Shown here piece by piece: positions 45,034 through 54,185 of a DNA stretch of 64,000 nucleotides. A program made the position numbers and the translations under genes. Every line of letters starts with the position of its first letter. Position 1 is the stretch's first letter. Source of the DNA: Bradyrhizobium sp. Y36 (GTDB lineage: Bacteria > Pseudomonadota > Alphaproteobacteria > Rhizobiales > Xanthobacteraceae); contig NZ_NWTI01000008.1 in assembly GCF_002531575.1 (NCBI RefSeq), forward strand, positions 205,370 through 269,369, read 5' to 3'. The notes beneath the pieces are model-generated. The model was not told where the DNA came from, ran no database searches, and saw only the letters and a program-made list of their open reading frames with translations.

Positions 45034-46839
45034 CTATGCGCGAACCCTGACATAGCTGCCGGGCGCGTCCTCGATCGGGGGCAGGGCGTCGCTGCCGACG
45101 CTGCGCGCCGGAACCTGTTCCGGATCGAGCTCGCCCAGCCATTGCCGCCAGTCCGGCCACCACGAGCCCTTGTGCTCGACCGCGCCCTTCAACCACTGCG
45201 CGACGGTGACGTCCTTGATGTTGTCGTTGGTCCAGTACTGATACTTGTGCAAACCGGGCGGATTGACGACGCCTGCGATGTGGCCCGAGCCCGACAGCAC
45301 GTATTTCACTGGGCCGCCGAAGAACTGCGAGCCGTAGAGCACCGATTCCGCCGGCGCGATGTGGTCCTCGCGGGTGGCGAGGTTGTAGACCGGAACCTTG
45401 ACCTTGGAGAGGTCGAGCAGCGTGTTGTCGAGCACCATCGTGCCGGTGGAGAGCCGGTTTTCCAAATAGCAATTGCGCAGATAATAGGAATGGTTCGATG
45501 CGGTCATGCGCGTCGCGTCGGAATTCCAGTGCAAGAGGTCGAACGCGCTCGGCTGCTGGCCCTTCAGATAGTTGCTGACGACATAGGACCAGATCAGATC
45601 GTTGGAGCGCAGCATGTTGAAGGCCATCGCCATCTTCGAGCCTTCGAGCACGCCGGCCGCCTTCATGTCCTGCTCGAGCGCGGCGATCTGCTCCTCGTCC
45701 ACGAACACCAGCAGGTCACCCGCGTGGGTGAAGTCGACCTGCGCGGCGAAGAACGTCGCGGACGACACGCGCTGGCGGCGCTTCTCGGCGAGCCAGGCCA
45801 GCGTGGTCGCGAGCATGGTGCCGCCGACGCAATAGCCGGCGGTGTGCACCTTCAGCTCGCCGGTGACCTTCTCGATCACGTCCATCGCCGTGAGCGGGCC
45901 TTCCTTCATGTAGTCTTCCCAGCTCTTGTTGCCGAGCCGCTTGTCGGGATTGACCCATGAGATCACGAACACGGTGATGCCCTGGTCGACGCACCACTTG
46001 ATGTAGGATTTCTCCGGCTTGAGATCGAGGATGTAGAACTTGTTGATCCAGGGCGGCACGATCAGGAGCGGGGTGCGCAGCACCGTCTCCGTGGTCGGCG
46101 AATACTGGATCAGCTGCATCATCTCGTTCTGGTAGATCACCTTGCCCGGCGTCGTCGCCATGTTGACGCCGACGACGAGGTTGTCCGGGTTGGACTGGCG
46201 GATCTTCAGCATGCCCTTGCCGGCCGCGATGTCCTCGGCCAGCATCGTCAGGCCGCGCGCGAGGTTCTCGCCGCTGCTGGCGACGGTCTCGCGCAGCACC
46301 TCCGGATTGGTCAGCACGAAATTGGACGGCGACAGCGCGTTGGTGACCTGCTGGACATAGAACTCGGCCTTGCGGCGGGTGTGCGGATCGAGCTCGGCAT
46401 CGCGCACCAGGTCCTGCGCCCATTTGGTCGTGAGCAGGTAGAGCTGCATCACGAAATCGAAGAACTGGTTCGACTTCCATTCCGGATCGGCAAAACGCTT
46501 GTCGCGCGGCGAGGGCGCGATCGCAGGGGGCGCGTCCTGGCCGGCCATGCGGCGCGCCGCCGAGCCCCAGAGGTCGAGATAGTCCTTGGCAAGCTTGGTC
46601 TGCAGATCGGACGAGCGGGAGGTATCCGACAGCCAATATTCGGCGACCGAGGTGAAGGTCTTGATCACTTCGGCAAGTTCGGCCGGCGGGCGGTCCTGCA
46701 CCTCGCCGCTCTCGCGCGGCTTGAGATAGGCAGCCAGCGCCTTGCCGCCGCTTTCCATCGCCCGCGCGACATTCATCGCGAAGGCTTCCGCATCGAACTT
46801 CGTCTCGGGCTTGGGCGTGTCGGTCGTGGCCATACTCAT
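45034..46839 (-). CDS. phaC: Class I poly(3-hydroxyalkanoate) synthase
   Basis: 601 residues. PhaC polymerises 3-hydroxyacyl-CoA on the granule surface. The lipase-like box GYCVGG carries the catalytic C337, with D492 (REDHIAP) and H520 (GSGHIAG) as the other triad members. The N-terminal PhaC domain (about 60-240) and WWPDWRQWL near the end are typical. Size and single-gene layout fit class I (no PhaE or PhaR subunit). Other PHB genes are not in the window. Confidence 0.96.
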   Translation of the reverse strand: MSMATTDTPKPETKFDAEAFAMNVARAMESGGKALAAYLKPRESGEVQDRPPAELAEVIKTFTSVAEYWLSDTSRSSDLQTKLAKDYLDLWGSAARRMAGQDAPPAIAPSPRDKRFADPEWKSNQFFDFVMQLYLLTTKWAQDLVRDAELDPHTRRKAEFYVQQVTNALSPSNFVLTNPEVLRETVASSGENLARGLTMLAEDIAAGKGMLKIRQSNPDNLVVGVNMATTPGKVIYQNEMMQLIQYSPTTETVLRTPLLIVPPWINKFYILDLKPEKSYIKWCVDQGITVFVISWVNPDKRLGNKSWEDYMKEGPLTAMDVIEKVTGELKVHTAGYCVGGTMLATTLAWLAEKRRQRVSSATFFAAQVDFTHAGDLLVFVDEEQIAALEQDMKAAGVLEGSKMAMAFNMLRSNDLIWSYVVSNYLKGQQPSAFDLLHWNSDATRMTASNHSYYLRNCYLENRLSTGTMVLDNTLLDLSKVKVPVYNLATREDHIAPAESVLYGSQFFGGPVKYVLSGSGHIAGVVNPPGLHKYQYWTNDNIKDVTVAQWLKGAVEHKGSWWPDWRQWLGELDPEQVPARSVGSDALPPIEDAPGSYVRVRA

Positions 46840-46927
46840 GAGCAGAACAGTAACGACTCATTCCGTATTCGTCACCGCGAAGCTCGCATGTTTGACGTTA
46901 AACGCGCTCCAAGATGTGCTGCACTGC

Positions 46928-46949
46928 GACAAAGGTTCTTGGTTTTGTC
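46928..46949. promoter_or_regulatory. Inverted repeat upstream of phaC
   Basis: GACAAA-N10-TTTGTC lies about 90 bp before the phaC start, among CTGCACTGCG-like sequences reminiscent of PhaR sites (CTGC-N3/4-GCAG) but not matching them. It may be a regulator site; low confidence. Confidence 0.25.
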
Positions 46950-47092
46950 ACAATCGCGGTGCACCTCTTTAGCCGTGGGCCTTGGATGTTTTCTCGCTCG
47001 TACCATTTGTGGGCAGCAATGGTTTGAGCTTGGGCAGGTTGTCGGGTTAGTGTGCGGCAGCCTTGCATTGGGACGAGTAGGGGATTTCCCAA

Positions 47093-47368
47093 GTGTTGGC
47101 GTTGAGGGACCTGCAGAAGTCGCTGCTGATTTGTGGCGCGCTCTTGAGCGTGGCATTTGCGTTGGGCGGCTGTTCCAGCCAGCTCGCGGACATGACGCCC
47201 GCGGACGCGCAGGCTCATCCCAGGGAGCCCGGGAGCTATCTGCCGGTGCATGATCTGCCGCCGGACCGCGATCAAGCCGTCATCCCGCCGGAGCAGCGCG
47301 CCAAGATCGAAGCCGAGCTCGCCGCCGCGCGCGATCGCCAGGCCGCCGCCGGCAAGGACGCGAAATGA
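47093..47368 (+). CDS. Small lipoprotein, 91 aa
   Basis: Starts at a GTG (47093) with AGGGGA upstream. The signal peptide ends in the lipobox LGGC (24-27), so the mature protein is a lipid-anchored 65-residue peptide, mostly charged, with a helical Glu/Ala/Arg C-terminus. No family assigned. Family members in Bradyrhizobium are common and unstudied. Divergent from phaC. Confidence 0.8.
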   Translation: MLALRDLQKSLLICGALLSVAFALGGCSSQLADMTPADAQAHPREPGSYLPVHDLPPDRDQAVIPPEQRAKIEAELAAARDRQAAAGKDAK

Positions 47369-47583
47369 GGCCTTGCAAGGTAATCGCTGGCGCCCCCGTT
47401 TTGCCGTGCTAAAAGACCTCGGTTCAGCCGAGAGTCAGGGCGAACGACTTCAGCCTTCGTTATCGATGATTGCTCTAAGTATTTGATTTTGAGTAATTTT
47501 CGCGGCGAGTCTGAGCCTCTTTCGGAAGCGCCGTCTTGCGCTGTCGATTCTGTCCTGACCGGTTGCCCGGAGCCCAGAGAGCC

Positions 47584-48804
47584 ATGGAAGAATTTTACCG
47601 CATCCGCCGCCTTCCGCCTTACGTGTTCGAGCAGGTCAACCGGGCCAAGGCAGCCGCACGGAATGCCGGCGCCGACATCATCGACCTCGGCATGGGCAAC
47701 CCGGATCTGCCGGCCCCCGCGCATGTGCTGGAGAAGCTGAAGGAGACGCTGGGCAAGCCGCGCACCGACCGCTACTCGGCCTCCCGCGGTATTCCCGGCT
47801 TGCGTCGGGCCCAGGCTGCCTATTACGCCCGCCGTTTCGGCGTGAAGCTCAATCCGGACACCCAGGTCGTGGCCACGCTGGGGTCGAAGGAGGGCTTCGC
47901 CAACGTGGCGCAGGCGATCACGGCGCCCGGTGACGTCATCCTCTGTCCGAACCCGAGCTATCCGATTCACGCCTTCGGCTTTTTGATGGCGGGCGGCGTG
48001 ATCCGCTCGGTGCCCTCCGAGCCGACGCCGCAGTTCTTCGAGGCGGTGGAGCGGGCGATCGTGCATTCGATCCCCAAGCCGCTCGCGCTCGTCGTCTGCT
48101 ATCCCTCGAACCCGACCGCCTATGTCGCGAGCCTCGATTTCTACAAGGACCTCGTCGCGTTCGCCAAGAAGCACGAGATTCTGATCCTGTCCGATCTCGC
48201 CTATGCCGAGGTCTATTTCGACGAGAGCAACCCGCCGCCCTCGGTGCTCCAGGTGCCGGGTGCGATGGACGTCACGGTCGAGTTCACCTCGATGTCCAAG
48301 ACCTATTCGATGGCCGGCTGGCGCATGGGCTTTGCCGTCGGCAATGAGCGCGTGATCGCCGCGCTCGCCCGCGTCAAATCCTACCTCGATTACGGCGCCT
48401 TCACGCCGGTCCAGGTCGCTGCGACCGCAGCGCTGAACGGTCCCGACGATTGCATCAAGGAGATGCGCGACACCTACCGCAAGCGCCGCGATGCGCTGGT
48501 GGAATCGTTCGGCCGTGCCGGCTGGGAGATCCCGCCGCCGGAGGCCTCGATGTTCGCCTGGGTGCCGCTGCCGGAAGCTTTCCGCAGCGTCGGCAGCATG
48601 CAGTTCGCGACCCTGATGGTGGAGAAGTCGGGCGTTGCCGTCTCGCCCGGCGTCGGCTTCGGCGAGCATGGTGAAGGATATGTCCGCATCGCCATGGTGG
48701 AAAACGAGCAACGGATCAGGCAGGCCGCCCGCGGCGTGCGCCGCTTCCTTGAAAGCGGCATCGAAACGTTGCACAACGTCGTTCCGCTCGCCAATCGGCG
48801 TTAA
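47584..48804 (+). CDS. Class I/II PLP aminotransferase (AlaC/LL-DAP aminotransferase-like)
   Basis: 406 residues from the ATG at 47584. Aspartate aminotransferase fold with GMGNPDLPAP, the YSASRGIPGLR block, YPSNPTAYVA, and the Schiff-base K239 in SMSKTYSMAGWRMGF. It is close to AlaC and to the LL-diaminopimelate aminotransferase group, so it probably transfers amino groups to pyruvate, oxaloacetate or a related keto acid. It precedes hom by 29 bp, so both may serve the aspartate family. Confidence 0.9.
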   Translation: MEEFYRIRRLPPYVFEQVNRAKAAARNAGADIIDLGMGNPDLPAPAHVLEKLKETLGKPRTDRYSASRGIPGLRRAQAAYYARRFGVKLNPDTQVVATLGSKEGFANVAQAITAPGDVILCPNPSYPIHAFGFLMAGGVIRSVPSEPTPQFFEAVERAIVHSIPKPLALVVCYPSNPTAYVASLDFYKDLVAFAKKHEILILSDLAYAEVYFDESNPPPSVLQVPGAMDVTVEFTSMSKTYSMAGWRMGFAVGNERVIAALARVKSYLDYGAFTPVQVAATAALNGPDDCIKEMRDTYRKRRDALVESFGRAGWEIPPPEASMFAWVPLPEAFRSVGSMQFATLMVEKSGVAVSPGVGFGEHGEGYVRIAMVENEQRIRQAARGVRRFLESGIETLHNVVPLANRR

Positions 48805-48833
48805 GTTCTCTTCGGCAGGTTTTCTAAGACATC

Positions 48834-50150
48834 ATGGTTGCACCCCTGAAAGTGGGCATAGCGGGGCTCGGCACCGTGGGCGCCGAAGTGATCCGTTTGA
48901 TCGAAACGCAAGGCCGCGTGCTCGCGGCCCGCAGCGGCCGCGGCATCCGCGTCGTTGCCGTCACCGCGCGCTCGAAGGCCAAGAAGCGCGGCATCGATCT
49001 GCGCGGCGTCGAATGGGCCAAGGATCCGATGGCGCTGGCGACGCATCCCGGCATCGACTGCTTCGTCGAGCTGATGGGCGGCGCCGGTGATCCCGCGCTC
49101 TCGGCGGTGGAAGCCGCGCTCAACGCCGGCAAGTCGGTGGTCACCGCCAACAAGGCGCTGCTGGCCAGGCATGGCCTCAAGCTCGCCAAGGCGGCCGAAA
49201 ACCACGGCGGGGCGCTGAATTTCGAGGCAGCCGTCGGCGCCGCGATCCCCGTCATCAAGACGTTGCGCGAGGGGCTTGCCGGCACCGGCATCAACCGCGT
49301 CTACGGCATCCTCAACGGCACCTGCAATTACATCCTGACCCGGATGGAGCAGGAGGGGCTGTCCTTTGCCGAATGCCTCAAGGACGCGCAGCGGCTCGGC
49401 TATGCCGAGGCCAACCCGTCCTTCGACGTCGACGGTCACGATACCGCGCAAAAGCTCGCGATCCTCGCCAGCCTCGCTTTCGGCACGAAAGTTGCTCAAA
49501 GCGCGGTGTATGTCGAAGGCATCTCATCCATCGCGCCGGAAGATCTGCGCGCGGCGTCCGATCTCGGTTACCGCGTCAAGCTGCTCGGCGTTGCAGTGCG
49601 CACCGCCAAGGGCATCGAGCAGCGCGTGCATCCGACCATGGTGCCAAAATCCTCCTCGATCGCGCAGGTGATGGGTGTCACCAATGCGGTCACGATCGAC
49701 GGCGAGGGCATTCCGCCGATCACGCTGGTCGGTCCCGGCGCCGGCGGCGCGGCGACGGCGTCCGCCGTGGTCGCCGACATCGCCGATGTCGCGCGCGGCA
49801 TCCGCGCCAATCCCTTCGGCCGGCCGATCGCTCATTTGCGCGACACCAAGAAGGCGCCGATGGAGCGGCATGAAGGCGGCTACTACATCCGCCTCCTGGC
49901 CCGCGATTTCCCCGGCACGGCGGCCGCGATCGCGACCCGGCTTGCCGAGCAGAAGATTTCGATCGAGTCGATCGTGCAGCGCCATCCCAATGGCGGCGTT
50001 GCGCCCGCAAACGGCAAGGCGGTCCCCGTGCCCGTCATCCTGATCACCTACGCCACGCACGAGGACGCCGTGCGCCGTGCACTCGCCGCCGTGCAGAAGG
50101 ACAAGGTGATCAGCGGACGGCCGCAGGTGATCCGGATCGAGAAGAACTGA
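48834..50150 (+). CDS. hom: Homoserine dehydrogenase
   Basis: 438 residues. It reduces aspartate semialdehyde to homoserine, the branch to threonine, methionine and isoleucine. NAD(P) fold GLGTVGAEVIRL (about 9-20), catalytic segment with NGTCNYILT and YAEANPSFDVDGHDTAQKL, and a C-terminal ACT domain (about 345-435) for feedback by threonine. Probably transcribed with the aminotransferase upstream. Confidence 0.97.
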   Translation: MVAPLKVGIAGLGTVGAEVIRLIETQGRVLAARSGRGIRVVAVTARSKAKKRGIDLRGVEWAKDPMALATHPGIDCFVELMGGAGDPALSAVEAALNAGKSVVTANKALLARHGLKLAKAAENHGGALNFEAAVGAAIPVIKTLREGLAGTGINRVYGILNGTCNYILTRMEQEGLSFAECLKDAQRLGYAEANPSFDVDGHDTAQKLAILASLAFGTKVAQSAVYVEGISSIAPEDLRAASDLGYRVKLLGVAVRTAKGIEQRVHPTMVPKSSSIAQVMGVTNAVTIDGEGIPPITLVGPGAGGAATASAVVADIADVARGIRANPFGRPIAHLRDTKKAPMERHEGGYYIRLLARDFPGTAAAIATRLAEQKISIESIVQRHPNGGVAPANGKAVPVPVILITYATHEDAVRRALAAVQKDKVISGRPQVIRIEKN

Positions 50151-50186
50151 CACGGTTCGAACGAACTGTGGGTGCTATGAGTTGAT

Positions 50187-50204
50187 GCGGGCGGAAATGC
50201 CCGC
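50187..50204. other. Hairpin between hom and glpX
   Basis: GCGGGC-GGAAAT-GCCCGC is a perfect 6-bp stem about 37 bp past hom and 28 bp before glpX. There is no T-run, so I do not call it a terminator; it may attenuate read-through into glpX. Confidence 0.3.
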
Positions 50205-50231
50205 CCCAAACTGTTTCGAAGGAGTTAGCCG

Positions 50232-51233
50232 ATGTCGACCCATATTTCAGTCCCGCCGCAAGCATTGCTCGAGCGCATCCTGACGCTGGAGATCGTGCGG
50301 GTGACGGAGCGGGCAGCGGTGTCGTCGGCGCGGCTGCGTGGCCACGGCAACGAGAAGGCGGCTGACCAGGCCGCCGTCGACGCCATGCGGCGCGAGCTCA
50401 ACAAGCTGCCGATCCAGGGCACCATCGTGATCGGCGAGGGTGAGCGCGACGAGGCGCCGATGCTCTATATCGGCGAGCAGGTCGGCCTCAAGGCCGGTCC
50501 CGAGGTCGATATCGCCGTCGATCCGCTCGAAGGCACCACGCTGTGCGCCAAGAATATGCCGGGCTCGATCGCCACCATGGCGATGGCGGATGGCGGCACG
50601 CTGCTGCACGCCCCCGACGTCTACATGCAGAAGCTCGCGATCGGCCCCGGCTACGACAAGGGCGTCGTCGAGCTCGATGCTAGCCCTGCCGAAAACGTCC
50701 GCCGCCTCGCCAAGGCCAAGGGGGTGAAGCCCGATGGCATCACCGTTCTCGTGCTCGACCGCCCGCGCCACGCCGACATCATCACGAGCGTGCGCTCGAC
50801 GGGTGCGGCCGTGCGTCTGATCACCGACGGCGACGTCGCCGGCGTGATCCATTGCGCCGATCCCGATAACACCGGCGTCGATATGTATCTCGGCACCGGC
50901 GGCGCGCCGGAAGGCGTGCTCGCGGCCGTGGCGCTGCGCTGCATCGGCGGCCAGATGCAGTGCCGGCTGATCCTCGATTCCGGCGAGAAGATCGAGCGCG
51001 CCGCCAAGATGGGCGTCAACGATCCCAAGATGATCTACGGCATCGAGGACATGGCGCGCGGCGACTGTCTGTTCGCCGCCACCGGCGTCACGACCGGTTC
51101 GCTGCTGTCGGGCGTAAAATTCCGCAAGGACGGCGTGATCGAGACCGAGACGGTGGTGATGCGCTCCGTCACCGGCACCGTGCGCTACATCAAGGCCGAG
51201 CATCGCGAGCTCGCCAAGTTCCATCTGGACTGA
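50232..51233 (+). CDS. glpX: Class II fructose-1,6-bisphosphatase
   Basis: 333 residues. It dephosphorylates fructose-1,6-bisphosphate (and in autotrophs often sedoheptulose-bisphosphate) in gluconeogenesis or the Calvin cycle. GEGERDEAPMLYIGE, DPLEGTTLCA and FAATGVTTGSLLSGV are GlpX motifs, including the metal ligands of the Asp-Pro-Leu-Glu-Gly loop. AAGGAG precedes the ATG. No cbb genes are adjacent. Confidence 0.96.
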   Translation: MSTHISVPPQALLERILTLEIVRVTERAAVSSARLRGHGNEKAADQAAVDAMRRELNKLPIQGTIVIGEGERDEAPMLYIGEQVGLKAGPEVDIAVDPLEGTTLCAKNMPGSIATMAMADGGTLLHAPDVYMQKLAIGPGYDKGVVELDASPAENVRRLAKAKGVKPDGITVLVLDRPRHADIITSVRSTGAAVRLITDGDVAGVIHCADPDNTGVDMYLGTGGAPEGVLAAVALRCIGGQMQCRLILDSGEKIERAAKMGVNDPKMIYGIEDMARGDCLFAATGVTTGSLLSGVKFRKDGVIETETVVMRSVTGTVRYIKAEHRELAKFHLD

Positions 51234-51241
51234 CACGCGGC

Positions 51242-51358
51242 GTCATTCCGGGGCAGCGGGACCGCGCAAGCGCGGCTCGGAAAGCCCGGAATCTATCGGT
51301 CGACTGAGTCCGATGTGAAATGGATTCCGGGTTCGCGCTCTGCGCGCCCCGGAATGAC
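51242..51358. repeat. Hairpin repeat, 117 bp, downstream of glpX
   Basis: GTCATTCCGGGGC (51242-51254) and GCCCCGGAATGAC (51346-51358) are perfect complements. Inner CCCGGAATC / GGATTCCGGG pair as well. A typical Bradyrhizobium intergenic element between glpX and the dehalogenase gene. Confidence 0.8.
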
Positions 51359-51384
51359 AACAAGAGCAATCCCAGGAAGCGCAC

Positions 51385-52104
51385 ATGTCCGACCTTTCCG
51401 CCGTCAAAGCTCTCATCTTCGACGTGTTCGGCACGGTTGTGGACTGGCGCACCAGCCTCATCACCGACTTCATGTGGTGGAGCAAGCAGCGCGGCATCGG
51501 TGCCGACTGGACCGCGCTCGTCGACGGCTGGCGCGGCATGTACATGGCCTCGATGGACGACGTGCGCCAGCATCCCGAGCGCGGCTACGTCATGCTCGAC
51601 GATCTGCACCGCCGTTCGCTGGAGAAGCTGGTCGCGCAGTTCGCGATCAAGGGCCTCACCGAGGCCGACCTCGATTACCTCACCAAGGGCTGGCATCGCC
51701 TCAACCCCTGGCCTGATAGCGTCGCCGGCCTGACGCGTCTCAAGACCAAGTTCGTGATCTCGCCGCTCTCCAACGGCAACGTGGCCCTGCTCACCAACAT
51801 GGCGAAGTTCGCCGGCCTGCCGTGGGATCTCATCATGTCGGCCGAGCTGTTCGAGCACTACAAGCCGGATCCCGAGACCTATCTCGGCGCCGCTAAGCTG
51901 CTTTGCCTCAAGCCGGAAGAGGTGATGATGGTCGCCGCCCATAATGGCGATCTTGCCGCCGCACAGAAGTACGGATTGAAGACCGCCTTCGTGGCGCGGC
52001 CGACGGAATATGGCCCGCTCCAGAAGGTCGATTTCGAGGCGACCGGCAAGTGGGACATCGTCGCCAAGGATTTCGGCGGGATTGCCGACAAGCTGGGCTG
52101 CTGA
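51385..52104 (+). CDS. L-2-haloacid dehalogenase (HAD type II)
   Basis: 239 residues. Motif I LIFDVFGTVVDW holds the nucleophile D14, motif II is SNGN, motif III has the Lys of EHYKPDPETY, and motif IV is AAHNGDLAAA. Such enzymes hydrolyse 2-haloacids to 2-hydroxyacids, though many annotated members act on other substrates. AGGAAG precedes the ATG. Convergent with the tetR gene, 7 bp apart. Confidence 0.92.
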   Translation: MSDLSAVKALIFDVFGTVVDWRTSLITDFMWWSKQRGIGADWTALVDGWRGMYMASMDDVRQHPERGYVMLDDLHRRSLEKLVAQFAIKGLTEADLDYLTKGWHRLNPWPDSVAGLTRLKTKFVISPLSNGNVALLTNMAKFAGLPWDLIMSAELFEHYKPDPETYLGAAKLLCLKPEEVMMVAAHNGDLAAAQKYGLKTAFVARPTEYGPLQKVDFEATGKWDIVAKDFGGIADKLGC

Positions 52105-52111
52105 TCCTCGT

Positions 52112-52795
52112 TCAAGCCGGGCGCGGCAGATCGCCAGCCCCATCCTCAGCCGCACAGAACGTCGCGATGGCAAGATCGATCCGCCGGTCCAGCGCACGGC
52201 GGTTGAGCTTGAATCCCGTGTCCGTCAGCAGCCTGAAATGGTCGTGGCCGAACACCATGCCGAACAGCATCTCGGCGATCAGGCGGAGCGGCACGTCCTC
52301 GAAACGGCGCTCCAGGCGAACGGCCTTGAGCAGCTCGACGACGTGATCGGTGCCGGACTCCATGATGACCTCGGCGAACATGCGCCCGAGCGCGGGCGAG
52401 GCCTGGCGCTCTCCGATGATCAGGCGCTGCAGCGCGATCTCGCCCGGTGATAGCGCGACGTCTGCGGCCTCGCGAAGCATGTTGCGAAGCCGACTTACCG
52501 GTGAACCGTCGAGCGGCGCATCGGCGTAATCGGCTTCGGGCAGGCTGCGCAGCAGCATGGCGCGGAACAGCTCGGTCTTGCTCTCGAACAATTTGTAGAG
52601 CGTTTTCTTCGACATGCCGGCGGCGCTGGCGATGTCGTCCATCGTGGTCGCGGCAAAACCCTTGCTGGTGAAGGTATCCTTCGCGGCCGCCAGCAATTGC
52701 AACAAGCGCGCATCCGGCGCGGGGAGGCCGGCGGCCGGCGTGCTCCGCTCCGACGGCGGGGCCGTGCGCCTTGGACTACTGGATACTTTCGCCAT
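52112..52795 (-). CDS. TetR family repressor, likely of the adjacent RND pump
   Basis: 227 residues from the ATG at 52795. The N-terminal tail of 45 residues is Pro/Ser-rich. The HTH is TMDDIASAAGMSKKTLYKLFESKTELF. The C-terminal ligand-binding region (about 100-220) is of the AefR-like TetR_C type. It is divergent from the RND adaptor gene, with two perfect palindromic sites between them, and a GGAAAC half-site sits over its own RBS. Repression of the pump and itself is the natural reading. Confidence 0.9.
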   Translation of the reverse strand: MAKVSSSPRRTAPPSERSTPAAGLPAPDARLLQLLAAAKDTFTSKGFAATTMDDIASAAGMSKKTLYKLFESKTELFRAMLLRSLPEADYADAPLDGSPVSRLRNMLREAADVALSPGEIALQRLIIGERQASPALGRMFAEVIMESGTDHVVELLKAVRLERRFEDVPLRLIAEMLFGMVFGHDHFRLLTDTGFKLNRRALDRRIDLAIATFCAAEDGAGDLPRPA

Positions 52796-52878
52796 GGAAA
52801 CACCCACCCTGGATCTGTGCTGCTTCACGACTGCTTGAACGCCGTTGCGCAGCCAGCCTAGCACTTGACTTCACAGAA

Positions 52879-52918
52879 GGAAACTACCAAGTTTCCAACA
52901 GGAAACTGAATAGTTTCC
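52879..52918. promoter_or_regulatory. Two tandem TetR-type operators
   Basis: GGAAACT-ACCA-AGTTTCC (52879-52896) and GGAAACT-GAAT-AGTTTCC (52901-52918) are perfect 7-bp inverted repeats with 4-bp spacers, centres 22 bp apart (two helical turns). Extra GTTTCC half-sites lie at 52923 and 52935 and a GGAAAC at 52796. A -35-like TTGACT is at 52865-52870. They sit between the divergent TetR and RND genes. Confidence 0.8.
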
Positions 52919-52977
52919 AAATGTTTCCGTGCGCGTTTCCGTTGGAGGGACCGCAGCTTACCCATGGATCCGTCATC

Positions 52978-54180
52978 ATGACTTCCCCGATCGTCCGCGC
53001 TGCTCCCTTGGTTGCTCTCCTGCTTGCGGCATGCGGCGAGCAGAGCCCGCAAGCGGGACTGCCGCAGATGGTGCCCGAGGTCGGCATCATGACCCTGAAG
53101 CCGCAGGAAGCGAAGATCTCGACGGTGCTGCCGGGCCGCGTCGTCGCCTATCAGGTTTCCGAGGTGCGGCCGCAAGTCACCGGCATTTTGCTCAAACGCG
53201 ATTTCGTGGAAGGCGCCGAGGTGAAGGAAGGCGATCTGCTCTACGAGATCGATCCGGTGCAGTACAAGGCGGGTCTGGCGAGCGCCGAGGCCGCGGTGCA
53301 GAGGTCGGAGGCAACCCTCGTCAGCGTCAAGTTGAAGGCTGCGCGCAAGACCCAGCTCCTTCAAACCAACGCGGCCAGCCAGCAGGATGTCGATGATGCC
53401 GTTGCCGCCTACAAGCAGGGCGAGGCCGACCTGAAAGCCGCAGAGGCCAACCGCGACACCGCCGCGATTTCGCTGGACCGCACCAAGGTCACCGCGTCGA
53501 TCTCGGGCCGGATCGGCAAGTCGAGCATCACGCCCGGCGCGCTCGTTACCGCGAGCCAGACGACGGCGATGACGACGATCCAGCAGCTCGACCCCGTCTA
53601 TGTCGACCTCGATCAGTCGACCTCGGAGATGGAGAGGCTGCGCAACCAGATTGCCAGTGGTCAGCTCAAGCGTCCCGCCGAGGGCGTGCAGGTCGAGGTC
53701 CTGATGGAGAGCGGCAAGACCTATGGTCACAAGGGCAAGTACGGTTTCACCGATGCCAGCGTCAACGAGAGCACCGGCTCGGTCTCCTCGCGCGCGGTGT
53801 TCGCCAATCCCGAGCGCGCGCTGCTGCCCGGCATGTATGTGCGCGCCCGCGTCGTCGCCGGCGTCGATCCGAACGCGATCCTGGTGCCGCAGCGCGCCGT
53901 CTCGCGTAATCCGCTGGGGCAGGCGGTGGCGATGTTCGTGGGCAAGGACGGCAAGCTCGAGCAGCGCACGCTGGAGCTCGGGGAGGATGTCGGCAGCAAC
54001 TGGCTGGTCCGCTCTGGCGCCAAGGCCGGCGACCGCCTGGTTCTGGAGGGAACGCAGAAGGCGCGCCCCGGTGCCCCCGTCAAGACCGTCGAGGTCGCGA
54101 TCGATCCGGCAACCGGCCTGACCGTGAACCCGACGCGGCAGGCCGATGCACGGCCCGCGTCCACCACAACCGAACAATAA
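52978..54180 (+). CDS. RND efflux periplasmic adaptor (AcrA/MexA-like lipoprotein)
   Basis: 400 residues from the ATG at 52978. Signal peptide with lipobox LLAAC, so inner-membrane-anchored by lipid. Barrel-sandwich segments RVVAYQVSEVRPQVTGILLKRDFVEGAEVKEGD and the alpha-hairpin (about 95-165) precede the membrane-proximal domain. It joins the inner-membrane pump to an outer-membrane channel. The pump gene follows after 5 bp. No outer-membrane factor is encoded nearby, so a shared TolC-like channel must be used. Confidence 0.95.
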   Translation: MTSPIVRAAPLVALLLAACGEQSPQAGLPQMVPEVGIMTLKPQEAKISTVLPGRVVAYQVSEVRPQVTGILLKRDFVEGAEVKEGDLLYEIDPVQYKAGLASAEAAVQRSEATLVSVKLKAARKTQLLQTNAASQQDVDDAVAAYKQGEADLKAAEANRDTAAISLDRTKVTASISGRIGKSSITPGALVTASQTTAMTTIQQLDPVYVDLDQSTSEMERLRNQIASGQLKRPAEGVQVEVLMESGKTYGHKGKYGFTDASVNESTGSVSSRAVFANPERALLPGMYVRARVVAGVDPNAILVPQRAVSRNPLGQAVAMFVGKDGKLEQRTLELGEDVGSNWLVRSGAKAGDRLVLEGTQKARPGAPVKTVEVAIDPATGLTVNPTRQADARPASTTTEQ

Positions 54181-54185
54181 GTGCC

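Noticed and set aside
46917..46930. Possible PhaR site CTGC...GCAG before phaC
   Set aside because: The second half is GCGA, not GCAG; not a convincing match, so only the GACAAA/TTTGTC repeat was listed, at low confidence.
50151..50185. A GGTTCGAA-like stretch resembling a tRNA T-loop
   Set aside because: No acceptor stem, anticodon arm or CCA fit around it; only a chance T-loop match.
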